Positions 1-9,808 of a DNA stretch of 64,000 nucleotides are shown here, piece by piece (within the stretch, counting starts at the first letter, position 1; each line of letters begins with the position of its first letter). Both the position numbers and the translations under genes were made by a program. The DNA lies in assembly GCF_947495315.1 (NCBI RefSeq), contig NZ_CANLYD010000002.1:248001-312000 (forward strand). Reading direction: 5' to 3'. The notes beneath the pieces are model-generated. The model had not been told where the DNA came from. It saw only the letters and a list, made by a program, of their open reading frames with translations, and made no database searches. The DNA is from an uncultured Aquimarina sp. (GTDB taxonomy: Bacteria; Bacteroidota; Bacteroidia; Flavobacteriales; Flavobacteriaceae).

Positions 1-2
1 TT

Positions 3-1136
3 AATTCTTTTTTTCGTTATTACCTTTTAGGCACTCCATTTTTCCCTATTGTTTATGTCTCCCAGCTATTAATGATAGTTGTGGTTGGTATTCATTTTGT
101 GTCTTTTTTGAATCAAGTTAAAGTCAATAGAAATTTTCTAATACTTGCTATTATGATTCTTTTGGCATTAATTATAGGTGTCATTTATACAAATACTATT
201 CTTCAGGTATGTATGGGAGTTTATATTTTAATACCTCTTTTCTATGGTTTTGTAATGTATCCTTTTTTTAAAAGAATATTGAGTTATAGACATTTTTATA
301 AGACCATACTGATTATTGGGATTGTAGGTGTGCTTCTTAATCTGGTTTTTATTTTTCCTTGGGAAGGATTTAAGTATGAGGTTTATGGAAAAACTATTGA
401 AGGGAATCGTTTTTGGACCTCCTTAGGTACAAAGAGGCTTTCTGGATTAGGAAGATCTTCATTCGAAACAGCTGGATATATACTTTTTTTAGGGATTATA
501 TATATATTAAAGAATTTTAAAATTAATCTTGTCTGGATATTAGCGGGGATTGCTATTTATTTTACTGATACTAAAGGGATTTTAATAGCATATATTCTTA
601 TTTCGTTAGTAGTACTACTTTGGAATTATATTTCAGATTCTTCAAAAAAAATTGGATTGATTACGATATTGTGTATTAATCTTGCGCTACCTCTGCTTTC
701 TTGGTCATTTTCTATTGATGATATGACCAGTGTTAAATTTTTAAGGTCTTTTGAAATGAGGTTAGAAGGTACTTGGCCAGAAGCATATAGACTAATTTCA
801 GAATCAGGAAATTTATTGACAGGAAGAGGAATAGGAGGGATAGGAGTACCTCAAAACATTTTTGAACCAGAATTATCGCATCCAGGGGATAATTTGTTTG
901 TATATCTTATGGCTATTTTTGGTATTGGAGCATTTGTGATATATAGTTTTTTGGTAAGAGGCGTTTACAATAAAGAAGTGACAAAAACGGAAGTATACAA
1001 ATTATTCTATATACTCTCAATTTATGTATTTGGATATGGTGTAACTACAAATGTTATTGAATTACCGATAATGAGTATATGTCTTGGATTGGTGTTTAGA
1101 TATTGGGTAGATGATAAAAATTATGAAATTAAATAA
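3..1136 (+). CDS. Polysaccharide polymerase/O-antigen ligase-like membrane protein (5' partial)
   Basis: Hydrophobic protein with about ten predicted membrane segments and a loop near its C-terminal third reading GRGIGGIGVPQ, as in Wzy polymerases and O-antigen ligases that join or polymerise lipid-linked glycans at the periplasmic face of the inner membrane. The reading frame is open to the window edge: upstream of the ATG at 72 it already encodes hydrophobic residues (FFPIVYVSQLL). That ATG is therefore probably internal and the gene begins before the window. The end overlaps the next membrane protein by 26 nt, so the two are probably co-translated. The role comes from topology and the EPS neighbourhood; no catalytic residue is diagnostic. 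Confidence 0.65.
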   Translation, partial: NSFFRYYLLGTPFFPIVYVSQLLMIVVVGIHFVSFLNQVKVNRNFLILAIMILLALIIGVIYTNTILQVCMGVYILIPLFYGFVMYPFFKRILSYRHFYKTILIIGIVGVLLNLVFIFPWEGFKYEVYGKTIEGNRFWTSLGTKRLSGLGRSSFETAGYILFLGIIYILKNFKINLVWILAGIAIYFTDTKGILIAYILISLVVLLWNYISDSSKKIGLITILCINLALPLLSWSFSIDDMTSVKFLRSFEMRLEGTWPEAYRLISESGNLLTGRGIGGIGVPQNIFEPELSHPGDNLFVYLMAIFGIGAFVIYSFLVRGVYNKEVTKTEVYKLFYILSIYVFGYGVTTNVIELPIMSICLGLVFRYWVDDKNYEIK

Positions 1137-2481
1137 CTATAAATACCTCTTTGGATTACAGTCAGAATTTAGTATTAATAGTTTGTTTTTAATATGTTCT
1201 TATGTGTTATCTATTTTTCCAATATTATCTTTTGGAATTAGATCTATACTTATTGCGGTTTGGGGTTTTTTAGGAATTTTATGTCTGATAAGGAGTTATT
1301 CCTACCCAATTATAACTGATAAAACGGATAAGTCAATAATTGTCTTTTTATCCACTTCTTTTATTTTTTTAATTTTTAGTTTGTGGTATACGGAAAATAT
1401 TTCTGATGGAGTGAAAAGGTTGATCCAAATGTTCCCAATAGTTTTGATTCCTCTAATATTTTATTTAAACAAGCAGATTTTTACAAAACAAAGAATTGAT
1501 TGGATTGCTAATTTGTTTTGTTTGTCAGTAATAATTTTTGTTTTATATCAGGTTTTATGTTTAGGGTTTAATTTTGATATTTTAACAAATGACCTCAGTC
1601 TAATAGAAATTAAAAGAAATAACCTGCATCATTTAAATAATATAAGTCAGGATCAAATTCAGCAGATAAAGATAAGAAGATTAAGGAGTTTTATCACTAA
1701 ACTTGTGGATTCACATCCTATTTATCAGGGTTTATGGATGTCGTTTGTTATCTATTTTAATTTTCATAAACTTAAATTTAATTCAAATTCCGCTACACAA
1801 AAAATCTTTAGGGTTTTTATAATTTTGTTGATGTTTTTTTGGATGGTTTTAATTTCTTCAAGAATGCCTTTGATAGCAACTTTTATTGCAGGAATTATAA
1901 CAATAATAATATTCAAACACTATAATTTTAAGATGGTAATTTTGTTAGGATGTATTTCTTTAGGGTGTTTTTGCCTTTTATTTGTAACATTAAAACCCAT
2001 GCAAACAAGGTTTGAAGAGATTTTAGATAATATTTTTGTTTTTCCAACAAAAGGGAATGATATATATAATTATAATTCTACTAATGTAAGAGCGGGGATT
2101 TATTACTGTTCAGGAATTGTTGCGAAAGATAATTGGTTATTTGGATTAGGGATTGGAGATGTTCAAGAAAACTTATCGAAATGTTACGATCAAAAAATAG
2201 GTGCTAAAATTTATCAATGGCAGGATTATAATTCGCATAATCAATATTTGTTTTTTTTGATTAGTTCAGGAATTGTGACATTATTTTCTTTTTGTTGTTT
2301 TCTGTTTTATTGCTTTAGAAAGGTGATAATATTAGGAAATGCCTCATTGTTTTATGCTTTGACAGTCATATGTATTGTTATGCTAACAGAAAATATAATT
2401 TCTCGTTCGGACGGAGTTTTATTTTTTGGTTTATATACTTCACTTATCTTATTGTCTATTAAAAATAAAACAGAAATATGA
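1111..2481 (+). CDS. O-antigen ligase/Wzy-type membrane protein
   Basis: About 456 residues with 10-12 membrane segments and a large periplasmic loop. It ends in the Wzy_C/WaaL-like signature: GLGIGDVQENL followed by NSHNQYLFFLISSG, where the H-N-Q motif after a G-x-G loop is typical of the family. It probably polymerises or ligates oligosaccharide repeats on undecaprenyl carrier. The ATG at 1111 overlaps the previous gene by 26 nt; an in-frame ATG at 1123 (MKLNNYKY) is an equally likely start. The stop overlaps the next glycosyltransferase by 4 nt (ATGA), which suggests translational coupling. Polymerase and ligase cannot be told apart from sequence. Confidence 0.75.
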   Translation: MIKIMKLNNYKYLFGLQSEFSINSLFLICSYVLSIFPILSFGIRSILIAVWGFLGILCLIRSYSYPIITDKTDKSIIVFLSTSFIFLIFSLWYTENISDGVKRLIQMFPIVLIPLIFYLNKQIFTKQRIDWIANLFCLSVIIFVLYQVLCLGFNFDILTNDLSLIEIKRNNLHHLNNISQDQIQQIKIRRLRSFITKLVDSHPIYQGLWMSFVIYFNFHKLKFNSNSATQKIFRVFIILLMFFWMVLISSRMPLIATFIAGIITIIIFKHYNFKMVILLGCISLGCFCLLFVTLKPMQTRFEEILDNIFVFPTKGNDIYNYNSTNVRAGIYYCSGIVAKDNWLFGLGIGDVQENLSKCYDQKIGAKIYQWQDYNSHNQYLFFLISSGIVTLFSFCCFLFYCFRKVIILGNASLFYALTVICIVMLTENIISRSDGVLFFGLYTSLILLSIKNKTEI

Positions 2482-3524
2482 TTTATGTCAATGCTAGATT
2501 TTTAACACAAAAAGTAACAGGTGTTCAAAGGTATGCAATTGAGATATGTAAACTATTACCAAAGGAGGTTTTAGGAAAAAAAATAGTCTTTCTAGCACCT
2601 CAAGGAGCTATGTTAAATCCTCTTTTTAAAGAATTTAATAGTGTTGTTGTAGGAAAATTGGAAGGTCAATTATGGGAGCAAATAGATTTACCTTTATTTT
2701 TAAAAAGAAGAGGTGCTCCTTTGTTAATCAACTTTGCAGGAATAGGGCCTATTGGATATAAAAATAAAATAATGATGGTTTATGATCTCGCATTTAAGCA
2801 TCATCCAGAGTGGTTTTCTAAGAGTTTTCAATTGATGTATAATTTGTTTATACCTAAAAGTTTAAAAAATTCAAAGCATATCGTCACGGATAGTAATTAT
2901 GTAAAGAATGACCTTATTAAGACCTATAATATTTTACCTGAGAAAATTAATGTTGTATATGCTGCACCGTCATCAATATTTGTAAAAAAACAAACAAGTA
3001 AAGAACCTATAATTTTAATGGTTTCCTCTTTGGATCCAAGGAAGAACATGATACGCGTAATTAAAAGCTTTAATGAATTAGACATTCCCCATAAGTTGAT
3101 AATAGTTGGGGCAAGAGGTACTGCCTTTTCAGACTTGAAAATTCCAGAGCTAAGAAAAAAGGAAAAGATAAAATTTGCTGGATACTTAAGTGATGAAGAA
3201 TTGGTTGAACTCTATAATAAAGCAGAGCTCTTTGTTTATCCATCACTATTCGAAGGTTTTGGCATTCCTCCCTTAGAAGCACAGAAATGTGGTACTCCCT
3301 GTTTGATTTCAAATGTAACCTCATTGCCTGAAGTTTATCAAGATTCTGTGGAGTATTGTGAACCCAGAAGTGTTACAGATATAAAAAATAAAATCCTTGA
3401 TATTTTAACTAATCAAAAAAAGAGAAATGAGTTAATATCCAAAGGTTTTTTAAATGTGAAAAAGTACAATTGGAATAAATCGGCAGAAGATTTTATTTTG
3501 ATAATTAAAAATAATATGAGATGA
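2478..3524 (+). CDS. GT4-family glycosyltransferase
   Basis: A 348-residue retaining glycosyltransferase with GT-B fold. The N-terminal acceptor domain begins MIYVNARFLTQKVTGVQRYA. The C-terminal nucleotide-sugar domain holds VSSLDPRKNM and the E-x7-E motif EGFGIPPLE (Glu259 and Glu267). It should act at the cytoplasmic face of the inner membrane, adding a hexose, often mannose, to the growing EPS unit. The start overlaps the upstream polymerase stop by 4 nt. Donor and acceptor cannot be predicted, but GDP-mannose is plausible because the GDP-mannose dehydratase follows. Confidence 0.85.
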   Translation: MIYVNARFLTQKVTGVQRYAIEICKLLPKEVLGKKIVFLAPQGAMLNPLFKEFNSVVVGKLEGQLWEQIDLPLFLKRRGAPLLINFAGIGPIGYKNKIMMVYDLAFKHHPEWFSKSFQLMYNLFIPKSLKNSKHIVTDSNYVKNDLIKTYNILPEKINVVYAAPSSIFVKKQTSKEPIILMVSSLDPRKNMIRVIKSFNELDIPHKLIIVGARGTAFSDLKIPELRKKEKIKFAGYLSDEELVELYNKAELFVYPSLFEGFGIPPLEAQKCGTPCLISNVTSLPEVYQDSVEYCEPRSVTDIKNKILDILTNQKKRNELISKGFLNVKKYNWNKSAEDFILIIKNNMR

Positions 3525-3615
3525 AAAATAAACTAGGATAATATAGGTTAATCGATATGATTTTTATAGAGATTCATATGAAGATAAAACACCTAACAAA
3601 AATAAAATCTATAAC

Positions 3616-3646
3616 TTGTCCAATTAATGTCTAATGGTTACTTTTA
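3616..3646 (+). promoter_or_regulatory. Candidate flavobacterial promoter upstream of gmd
   Basis: TTG at 3616-3618 and TACTTTTA at 3639-3646 are separated by 20 nt. This matches the flavobacterial TTG-N17-23-TAnnTTTG consensus except for the last base. Transcription would start near 3652, giving a leader of about 120 nt before the dehydratase gene. The 3525-3772 gap holds no open gene. Confidence 0.35.
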
Positions 3647-3680
3647 GTCCACTGGGAGAATTTTCTAAAAGATGTTTTTT

Positions 3681-3716
3681 TCCTAAAACTAAAATACTCT
3701 GTACTCAGTTTAAGCT
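3681..3716 (-). repeat. Heptad-type intergenic repeat (AGTACAG/AGTATTT units)
   Basis: Read on the minus strand, this stretch runs in 7-nt steps of the form AGTAnnn. It contains GAGTACAGAGTATT (plus-strand 3693-3706), which recurs exactly at 32126-32139 in the atpA-atpG gap. A 14-nt exact match in two unrelated intergenic regions suggests a dispersed repeat family. Confidence 0.5.
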
Positions 3717-3772
3717 AAAATATAAACTTTTGGATAGCTGCGATTTATTATATACAAACTAGAAAAATTAAA

Positions 3773-4807
3773 ATGAAAAAAGCTATAATCACTGGGATTA
3801 CAGGTCAGGATGCAGCATACTTGGCTGAGTTGCTGTTAACAAAAAACTATAAAGTATATGGAACATATCGAAGAACAAGCTCTACTAATTTTTGGAGAAT
3901 AGAAGAGTTAGGAATAGAAAATCACCCAAACCTTCATTTACTAGAATATGATTTGATCGATTTGTCTAGTGCATATAGAATAATTGCGAAAGTGGAGCCC
4001 GATGAGATTTACAATTTAGCTGCTCAAAGTTTTGTGGGTGTTTCTTTTACACAACCAATAGCAACTGCTAATATTACAGGGATTGGAGTAATGAATTTAT
4101 TAGAAGCAATTCGAACAATAAATCCAAAAATTAAATTTTATCAGGCATCAACTTCAGAAATGTTTGGGAAAGTTACTAGAATTCCTCAAAACGAAGAAAC
4201 TCCATTTCATCCTAGAAGCCCTTACGGTGTTGCAAAAGTTTTCGCCCATTGGGCTACATTGAACTATCAAGAATCGTATGATTTATTTGCAACTAGTGGG
4301 ATTTTATTTAATCACGAATCCCCGCTAAGGGGTAAAGAATTTGTGACTAGAAAAATCACAGATGCAGTAGCAAAAATACATTTAAAAAAACAAGACGTAC
4401 TAGAATTAGGAAATCTTAACGCAAAGAGAGACTGGGGTTACGCAAAAGAATATGTTGAAGGGATGTATATGATGTTACAAGCACCAGTTGCAGATACCTA
4501 TGTGTTAGCAACAAATCAGACAAACACAGTTCGAGATTTTGTTACTCTATCATTTAAAACCGTAGGTATTGATATTGAATGGGTGGGAAAGAATGAACAT
4601 GAAGTAGGAGTTGACTTAAAAACACAAAGCGAAATTGTAAAAGTAAATCCAAAGTTTTACAGGCCAGCGGAAGTGGATCTCTTGATTGGTGATGCATCCA
4701 AAGCGAAGAAAGACTTAGGATGGATGCCTAAAACAACTATAGAAGGACTTGCTGAAATGATGGTAAAGAGTGACATTAAACGAAATACTAATGGGGGATC
4801 TTTCTAA
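3773..4807 (+). CDS. gmd: GDP-mannose 4,6-dehydratase
   Basis: Extended short-chain dehydrogenase of 344 residues that converts GDP-D-mannose to GDP-4-dehydro-6-deoxy-D-mannose in the cytoplasm. The N-terminal NADP site [15 protein letters not shown] has the GxxGxxG-like form typical of GMD. The catalytic elements STSEMFG and Y151-GVA-K155 are present, as is the GMD hallmark FNHESPLRG. The length matches the family. The product feeds GDP-rhamnose or GDP-fucose formation. The next gene, a reductase of the same superfamily, overlaps its 3' end, so the two enzymes are coupled. Confidence 0.95.
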   Translation: MKKAIITGITGQDAAYLAELLLTKNYKVYGTYRRTSSTNFWRIEELGIENHPNLHLLEYDLIDLSSAYRIIAKVEPDEIYNLAAQSFVGVSFTQPIATANITGIGVMNLLEAIRTINPKIKFYQASTSEMFGKVTRIPQNEETPFHPRSPYGVAKVFAHWATLNYQESYDLFATSGILFNHESPLRGKEFVTRKITDAVAKIHLKKQDVLELGNLNAKRDWGYAKEYVEGMYMMLQAPVADTYVLATNQTNTVRDFVTLSFKTVGIDIEWVGKNEHEVGVDLKTQSEIVKVNPKFYRPAEVDLLIGDASKAKKDLGWMPKTTIEGLAEMMVKSDIKRNTNGGSF

Positions 4808-5699
4808 AAAAATTGTTTTTATAACTGGTATTACAGGTTTTACAGGAGTACATTTAGAGAATTTTTTTCTGAGTGAAGGTTGGGAAGTATTTGGAACAAC
4901 CTTTCAAACATCTGAAAATAAAAATCATTTTTTATGTGATATCACGAAAAAAGGAGAAATCAAAAAAATCATAAAAGGTTTACAGCCAAATTATATTGTT
5001 CATACAGCAGCAGTGTCTTTTGTTGAAGCCAGTAATAAAGTGGAGATGTATAAGGTAAATGTTTTTGGTACATTAAACCTTTTGGATGCTATCATTGAAT
5101 CTAACATAAATCCAGAAAAAATAATCATTGTAAGTAGCGCCGCGGTCTATGGTAATATTGGGGAAACGCTTTCAGAAGATTTATGTCCTCACCCTATCAA
5201 TCATTATGGAAACAGTAAGCTGGTTATGGAAAATCTGATTAAGGCTTATTTTTCTAAACTTAATGTTATTATTACTAGACCATTTAACTATACGGGTGTC
5301 GGACAATCATTGGAGTTTCTAATTCCTAAAATAGTATCTCATTTTAAGAATAAGAAATCAATAATTGAACTTGGAAATTTAGAAGTTTATAGGGAATTTA
5401 ATGATGTTGACTATTTAGTGAGATGCTATTATAAGTTATTGTTGTCGGAAGACACCTCGGAAATTGTAAATATTTGTACTGGAAGAACGAATAATATAAG
5501 TGAAGTACTTTCTTTTCTTGAAAAAATATCAAATCACAAAATAGAAATTAAAGTAAATCCAAAATATATTAGGAAAAATGAAATAAAAATTTTGAAAGGA
5601 GATTCGTCTAAATTATTTAGTTTAATAGGAAATCTATCAAAAAATTATAGTTTAGAGGATACATTAACAAAAATGTTTAATTCAGAAACTTATAGATAG
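4791..5699 (+). CDS. rmd: GDP-4-dehydro-6-deoxy-D-mannose reductase (RMD-type epimerase/dehydratase)
   Basis: NAD(P)-dependent SDR reductase, about 302 residues from the ATG at 4791 ([13 protein letters not shown]). A GTG 21 nt upstream is less likely. It has the dinucleotide motif TGITGFTG, the catalytic pair Y139-GNS-K143 and the segments [10 protein letters not shown] and [13 protein letters not shown], which resemble RMD enzymes that make GDP-D-rhamnose. It overlaps gmd by 17 nt and would reduce the GMD product directly. Some relatives make GDP-6-deoxy-D-talose instead, so the stereochemistry is inferred. Clear C-3/C-5 epimerase features of fucose synthase were not seen. Confidence 0.8.
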   Translation: MGDLSKKIVFITGITGFTGVHLENFFLSEGWEVFGTTFQTSENKNHFLCDITKKGEIKKIIKGLQPNYIVHTAAVSFVEASNKVEMYKVNVFGTLNLLDAIIESNINPEKIIIVSSAAVYGNIGETLSEDLCPHPINHYGNSKLVMENLIKAYFSKLNVIITRPFNYTGVGQSLEFLIPKIVSHFKNKKSIIELGNLEVYREFNDVDYLVRCYYKLLLSEDTSEIVNICTGRTNNISEVLSFLEKISNHKIEIKVNPKYIRKNEIKILKGDSSKLFSLIGNLSKNYSLEDTLTKMFNSETYR

Positions 5700-5820
5700 T
5701 GATTTGATTTTCAATTTTGGAAAAAAGAGCGCATTAAAAATGTTTTCTATCCTTAAGAAATATAGTTTATTTAAACACTTCATTTCTGACAAAATTTCAT
5801 TTAATACTGATAAATTGCTT

Positions 5821-5828
5821 TAACTTTG
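5821..5828 (+). promoter_or_regulatory. Candidate -7 element for the second EPS transcription unit
   Basis: TAACTTTG is a perfect TAnnTTTG box, followed by C, in the 231-nt gap between rmd and the next glycosyltransferase. No well-spaced TTG -33 element is visible. The start would lie near 5835, giving a leader of about 95 nt. Confidence 0.35.
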
Positions 5829-5930
5829 CTTTTGTTTAATTTAGAACTCTTCAAGAAGTTTTTAGTTTAATAATCATAAACTTTTTTGCTGCTCTTTGTT
5901 AAAATTTTAAATTCAATAATTAATTTATAA

Positions 5931-7133
5931 ATGTTGAAAATGAAAAAAGCTTTAATACATGATTGGTATACGCAATATAGTGGTGGTGAGAGATGTGTTG
6001 AAAGCTTTACAAATATTTGGGATGACTTTGATCATTTTACTTTGGTAGATACGTTAACTGATGAGCAGAGAGAAAAAGTACTTAAAGGTAAAAAAACAAA
6101 TACTTCTTTTATAGAAAAGTTGCCATTTGGTAAGAAAAAATACCGTTCTTATTTACCTCTATTCCCTTTGGCGATTGAACAATTTGATCTAAATGAATAT
6201 GATTTGATTATTTCTTCATCATCTGCTATCTCAAAGGGTGCATTAACAAGACCAGATCAATTACATATAAGTTATGTTTATTCACCAATTCGTTATGCGT
6301 GGGATTTATATTTTCAGTACTTAAAAGAAAGTGGACTTAATAAAGGAATAAAGGGTTTCATAGCAAAATATTTTCTTCATAAACTAAGAATTTGGGATGT
6401 TAGTACTGCTAACAGGCCTGATCATTACATTGCAATTTCTCATTATATCGCTGCAAGAATAAAAAAAATTTATGATAAAGAATCGATAGTAATTTATCCT
6501 CCTGTGGATACTAAATCTTTTACAATATCGGATAAGAAGGAAGATTACTATGTCACTTGTTCTAGGATGGTGCCTTATAAAAAAATAAATTTGATAGTAG
6601 AGGCGTTTTCTAAAACAAATAAGAAGCTTATTGTAATTGGAGACGGTCCGGATTTTAGAAAAATAAAGAAGCTTGCTACTTCAAATATTGAGTTAATGGG
6701 GCATGTTGGAAAAGCGGAAATGATTGAGATACTAAGGAAGGCCAGAGCATTTGTTTTTGCTGCAGAGGAGGATTTTGGAATAGCACCAATAGAGGCTCAG
6801 GCTTGTGGAGTACCAGTTATTGCTTTTGCTAAAGGAGGAGTTTTAGAAACGATTAAGGGTTGTTTTGTAACGGATAGTGTAGTAGACAAAAATACAGGAG
6901 TTTTTTTTAAAGAGCAGACTATTAGTTCATTGCTTGGAGCAGTTGAATTTTTTGAAAGACACGAACAGTCTTTTGATAAAGTAAGAATACGTAAACACGC
7001 AGAGTTTTTTAGTCAAGAACGATTCGAAAAAGAGTTTAAAAAAACAATAGAAGAGCTATATGATCGTTGGAAGAATAGGATGAATGAAAATAGTATAATT
7101 CAAGACAAACAAGAAAAAACTATTTATGAATAA
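5931..7133 (+). CDS. GT4-family glycosyltransferase (WbaZ/mannosyltransferase-like)
   Basis: A 400-residue GT-B glycosyltransferase. The N-terminus ALIHDWYTQYSGGERC matches the HDW-x-GGxE signature of a GT4 subgroup that includes O-antigen mannosyltransferases. The C-terminal domain has a nucleotide-sugar E-x7-E site, EDFGIAPIE (Glu280 and Glu288). An in-frame ATG at 5940 (MKKALIHDW) fits relatives better than the ATG at 5931; both are possible. Its end overlaps the sugar transferase gene by 8 nt, which points to one transcript. It probably adds mannose or a derived deoxysugar to the lipid-linked EPS precursor. Confidence 0.85.
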   Translation: MLKMKKALIHDWYTQYSGGERCVESFTNIWDDFDHFTLVDTLTDEQREKVLKGKKTNTSFIEKLPFGKKKYRSYLPLFPLAIEQFDLNEYDLIISSSSAISKGALTRPDQLHISYVYSPIRYAWDLYFQYLKESGLNKGIKGFIAKYFLHKLRIWDVSTANRPDHYIAISHYIAARIKKIYDKESIVIYPPVDTKSFTISDKKEDYYVTCSRMVPYKKINLIVEAFSKTNKKLIVIGDGPDFRKIKKLATSNIELMGHVGKAEMIEILRKARAFVFAAEEDFGIAPIEAQACGVPVIAFAKGGVLETIKGCFVTDSVVDKNTGVFFKEQTISSLLGAVEFFERHEQSFDKVRIRKHAEFFSQERFEKEFKKTIEELYDRWKNRMNENSIIQDKQEKTIYE

Positions 7134-8469
7134 AGGTGGATATTCTAAATATATAAGACCACTTTTATATGGGATTGACCTATTAATGGTTTGTTTCTTG
7201 GCATATTTTTTTCTTACCAAAAGTGTGTTAGATATAGGTTTTATAATTTTGTTTTGGATAATATTATCTTTTCTTATCTCTATATATGCCATATATCGTT
7301 TTACTAAAATTGTAAAGATTATATCTTTATTTTTTCGACAAACAGTATTACTAGCTTTATTAGTTTTTACCTATTATTATATAAGTGAACGATTTATCCC
7401 AAAGGCTAATATTATTAATTTCTTTGTAGCGTTGCTTATTGTGATTACCACCTGGAGAGTATTTTTGTTTGTTTTCTTCAAGAGATATAGGGTCATTACT
7501 GGAAGTAATAATGTATATGTAATTATTATTGGGTTAAATCAGTCCACGAAAAAACTATCTTCTTTTTTTAATAATTCCCCAGAATACGGTTATAAATTCA
7601 AAGGTTTCTTTGATAATCATAACGATTCCTGTATTAAAGGAACTATTCAAGAGAGTTACAATTTTATAGTTGAAAATAAGATTGATGAAGTATATTGCTC
7701 AACAAAAGAACTTACGAATGAACAGATAAAAGAGCTTACGGAATTTTGTGAGCGTAATATGAAAGTGATAAAATTCATTGCAGACGATAAAGAGCTTTTT
7801 TCAAAAAATTTAGAGTTAGATTATTATAGCTTAACACCAATCCTATCTCTCTCTAAAATACCATTAGACGACCCAATAAAAGATTTAATTAAAAGAACTT
7901 TTGATATTATTTTTTCTATTTCAGTTATAGTCTTCTTATTATCTTGGTTAATTCCTGTAATAGCTTTATTAATTAAAATAGAAAGCCGAGGCCCTGTTTT
8001 TTTTCGACAATACAGATATGGAGCTGATTTTAATTTGTTTTTGTGTTATAAATTTAGATCGATGACAGCTAATACGGAATCAGATAAGGTTCAAGCATCA
8101 AAAAATGATGCTAGAGTTACTCGCATTGGTAAATTTATAAGAAGAACAAGTTTGGATGAGTTACCTCAGTTTTTTAATGTATTATATGGCGAAATGTCTG
8201 TAGTTGGCCCCAGACCTTTACTAATGAGTCATACGGATGATTATAAGGATAAAATAAATAAATTTATGGTTCGCCATAATGTTAAACCTGGTATAACTGG
8301 ATTAGCACAAATAAGTGGATATAGAGGTAATATAGCAAATGATTCTGATATGTTAAATAGAGTAAGATATGATATATTTTATGTAGAAAATTGGTCATTG
8401 ATTTTGGATTTTAATATAATTTTACAAACTATTGTGAATATCTTTAAGGGAGAGGAGAAAGCATATTAA
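7126..8469 (+). CDS. Polyprenyl-phosphate sugar-1-phosphate transferase (WcaJ-like), copy 1
   Basis: A 447-residue initiating transferase. Four N-terminal membrane helices (residues 15-125) are followed by a cytoplasmic CoA-binding-like domain, another hydrophobic segment and the C-terminal bacterial sugar transferase domain from about residue 255 (KRTFDIIFS). Conserved family blocks include YKFRSMT, RRTSLDELPQFFNVL, VVGPRPL and the terminal NWSLILDFNII. It transfers a sugar-1-phosphate, typically glucose-1-P, from a UDP-sugar to undecaprenyl phosphate, starting each EPS repeat. A paralogue of the same architecture lies at 10796-12148; the ugd-uxs pair lies between them. Confidence 0.9.
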   Translation: MNKGGYSKYIRPLLYGIDLLMVCFLAYFFLTKSVLDIGFIILFWIILSFLISIYAIYRFTKIVKIISLFFRQTVLLALLVFTYYYISERFIPKANIINFFVALLIVITTWRVFLFVFFKRYRVITGSNNVYVIIIGLNQSTKKLSSFFNNSPEYGYKFKGFFDNHNDSCIKGTIQESYNFIVENKIDEVYCSTKELTNEQIKELTEFCERNMKVIKFIADDKELFSKNLELDYYSLTPILSLSKIPLDDPIKDLIKRTFDIIFSISVIVFLLSWLIPVIALLIKIESRGPVFFRQYRYGADFNLFLCYKFRSMTANTESDKVQASKNDARVTRIGKFIRRTSLDELPQFFNVLYGEMSVVGPRPLLMSHTDDYKDKINKFMVRHNVKPGITGLAQISGYRGNIANDSDMLNRVRYDIFYVENWSLILDFNIILQTIVNIFKGEEKAY

Positions 8470-8493
8470 TTTGAAAAATAAGAAAAATAATAC

Positions 8494-9807
8494 ATGAAGA
8501 TATCAGTAATAGGTACAGGTTATGTTGGATTGGTTACAGGAACATGTTTAGCAGAGACTGGAAATGAAGTAGTTTGTGTAGACATAGATGAACAAAAAGT
8601 TCAAAAAATGCGTAACGGTGAAGTACCAATTTATGAGCCACATCTAGATGTACTTTTTGAGAGAAATATCAAGGCAAACAGATTGCGATTTACAACTTCG
8701 CTTAAGGAAGGCTTAGATCATGGAGAAATTATCTTTCTGGCTTTACCGACTCCAGAAGATGAGGATGGATCTGCAGATCTATCATACGTTCTGGGTGTAT
8801 CGAATGAAATAGGTAAGCTTATTTCTGATTATAAAGTTATAGTAGATAAGAGTACAGTTCCCGTAGGTACTGCCGAAAAAGTTCATGCTACTATATCTGT
8901 TAATGCCAAATGTAGTTTTGATGTAGTGTCCAATCCTGAGTTTTTACGAGAAGGATTTGCAGTAGATGATTTTTTGAAACCAGAACGAATTGTGATAGGG
9001 TCTTCTTCAGATAGAGCCACTGAACTTATGGAAAAACTATATAAACCATATGTTAGATCTGGTAACCCGATAATTATAATGGACGAAAAATCTGCAGAAT
9101 TAACCAAATATGCGGCGAATTCGTTTTTAGCTACGAAGATTACCTTTATGAATGAAATAGCTAATTATTGCGAAAAGGTTGGAGCAGATGTGGATAAGGT
9201 AAGAAGAGGGATGGGGACTGATTCCAGAATCGGGAAGCGTTTTTTATTTCCTGGGATTGGTTATGGAGGCTCTTGTTTTCCTAAAGATGTAAAGGCATTA
9301 CATAAATCTGGGAAGGATGATAATTATGATTTTAAAATTTTAGATTCTGTAATAGAAGTAAACCAAAGTCAAAAGGTAGTATTAATTCCTAAGATTGTAG
9401 ATTACTTTGATAACAATCTTATAGGAAAGACTTTTGCAATTTGGGGACTTGCTTTTAAACCAGAAACAGATGACATTAGAGAGGCTCCTGCATTAGATAT
9501 AATTGATGGTTTACTAAGCAAAGGAGCTAAGATAAAAGCTTTTGATCCCGAAGCAATGGAGAATGTGGCTAGGAAATATGGAAATAAAATCACCTTCTCT
9601 AATTCTATGTATGAAGCTTTAGATGGTTCAGATGCTTTAATTATATGTACCGAATGGAGTATTTTTAGGACACCAGATTTTCAAAAAATAAAGAATGACC
9701 TTATAAATCCAGTTATTTTTGATGGAAGAAATTTATATGATCTAAAAGATATGAAAAAAGAAATGGTCTCCTATTTTTCGATAGGAAGAAAGGATATAAA
9801 ATTATAA
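8494..9807 (+). CDS. ugd: UDP-glucose 6-dehydrogenase
   Basis: A 437-residue enzyme that oxidises UDP-glucose twice with NAD to give UDP-glucuronate. The N-terminal Rossmann motif is [10 protein letters not shown] (residues 7-16). The active-site segment [10 protein letters not shown] carries the nucleophilic cysteine near residue 261, and the C-terminal UDP-binding domain includes [16 protein letters not shown]. The length matches the family. Only one base separates it from the UDP-glucuronate decarboxylase gene, so its product goes directly to UDP-xylose or is used as glucuronic acid in the EPS. The 24-nt gap upstream shows no terminator. Confidence 0.96.
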   Translation: MKISVIGTGYVGLVTGTCLAETGNEVVCVDIDEQKVQKMRNGEVPIYEPHLDVLFERNIKANRLRFTTSLKEGLDHGEIIFLALPTPEDEDGSADLSYVLGVSNEIGKLISDYKVIVDKSTVPVGTAEKVHATISVNAKCSFDVVSNPEFLREGFAVDDFLKPERIVIGSSSDRATELMEKLYKPYVRSGNPIIIMDEKSAELTKYAANSFLATKITFMNEIANYCEKVGADVDKVRRGMGTDSRIGKRFLFPGIGYGGSCFPKDVKALHKSGKDDNYDFKILDSVIEVNQSQKVVLIPKIVDYFDNNLIGKTFAIWGLAFKPETDDIREAPALDIIDGLLSKGAKIKAFDPEAMENVARKYGNKITFSNSMYEALDGSDALIICTEWSIFRTPDFQKIKNDLINPVIFDGRNLYDLKDMKKEMVSYFSIGRKDIKL

Positions 9808-9808
9808 C

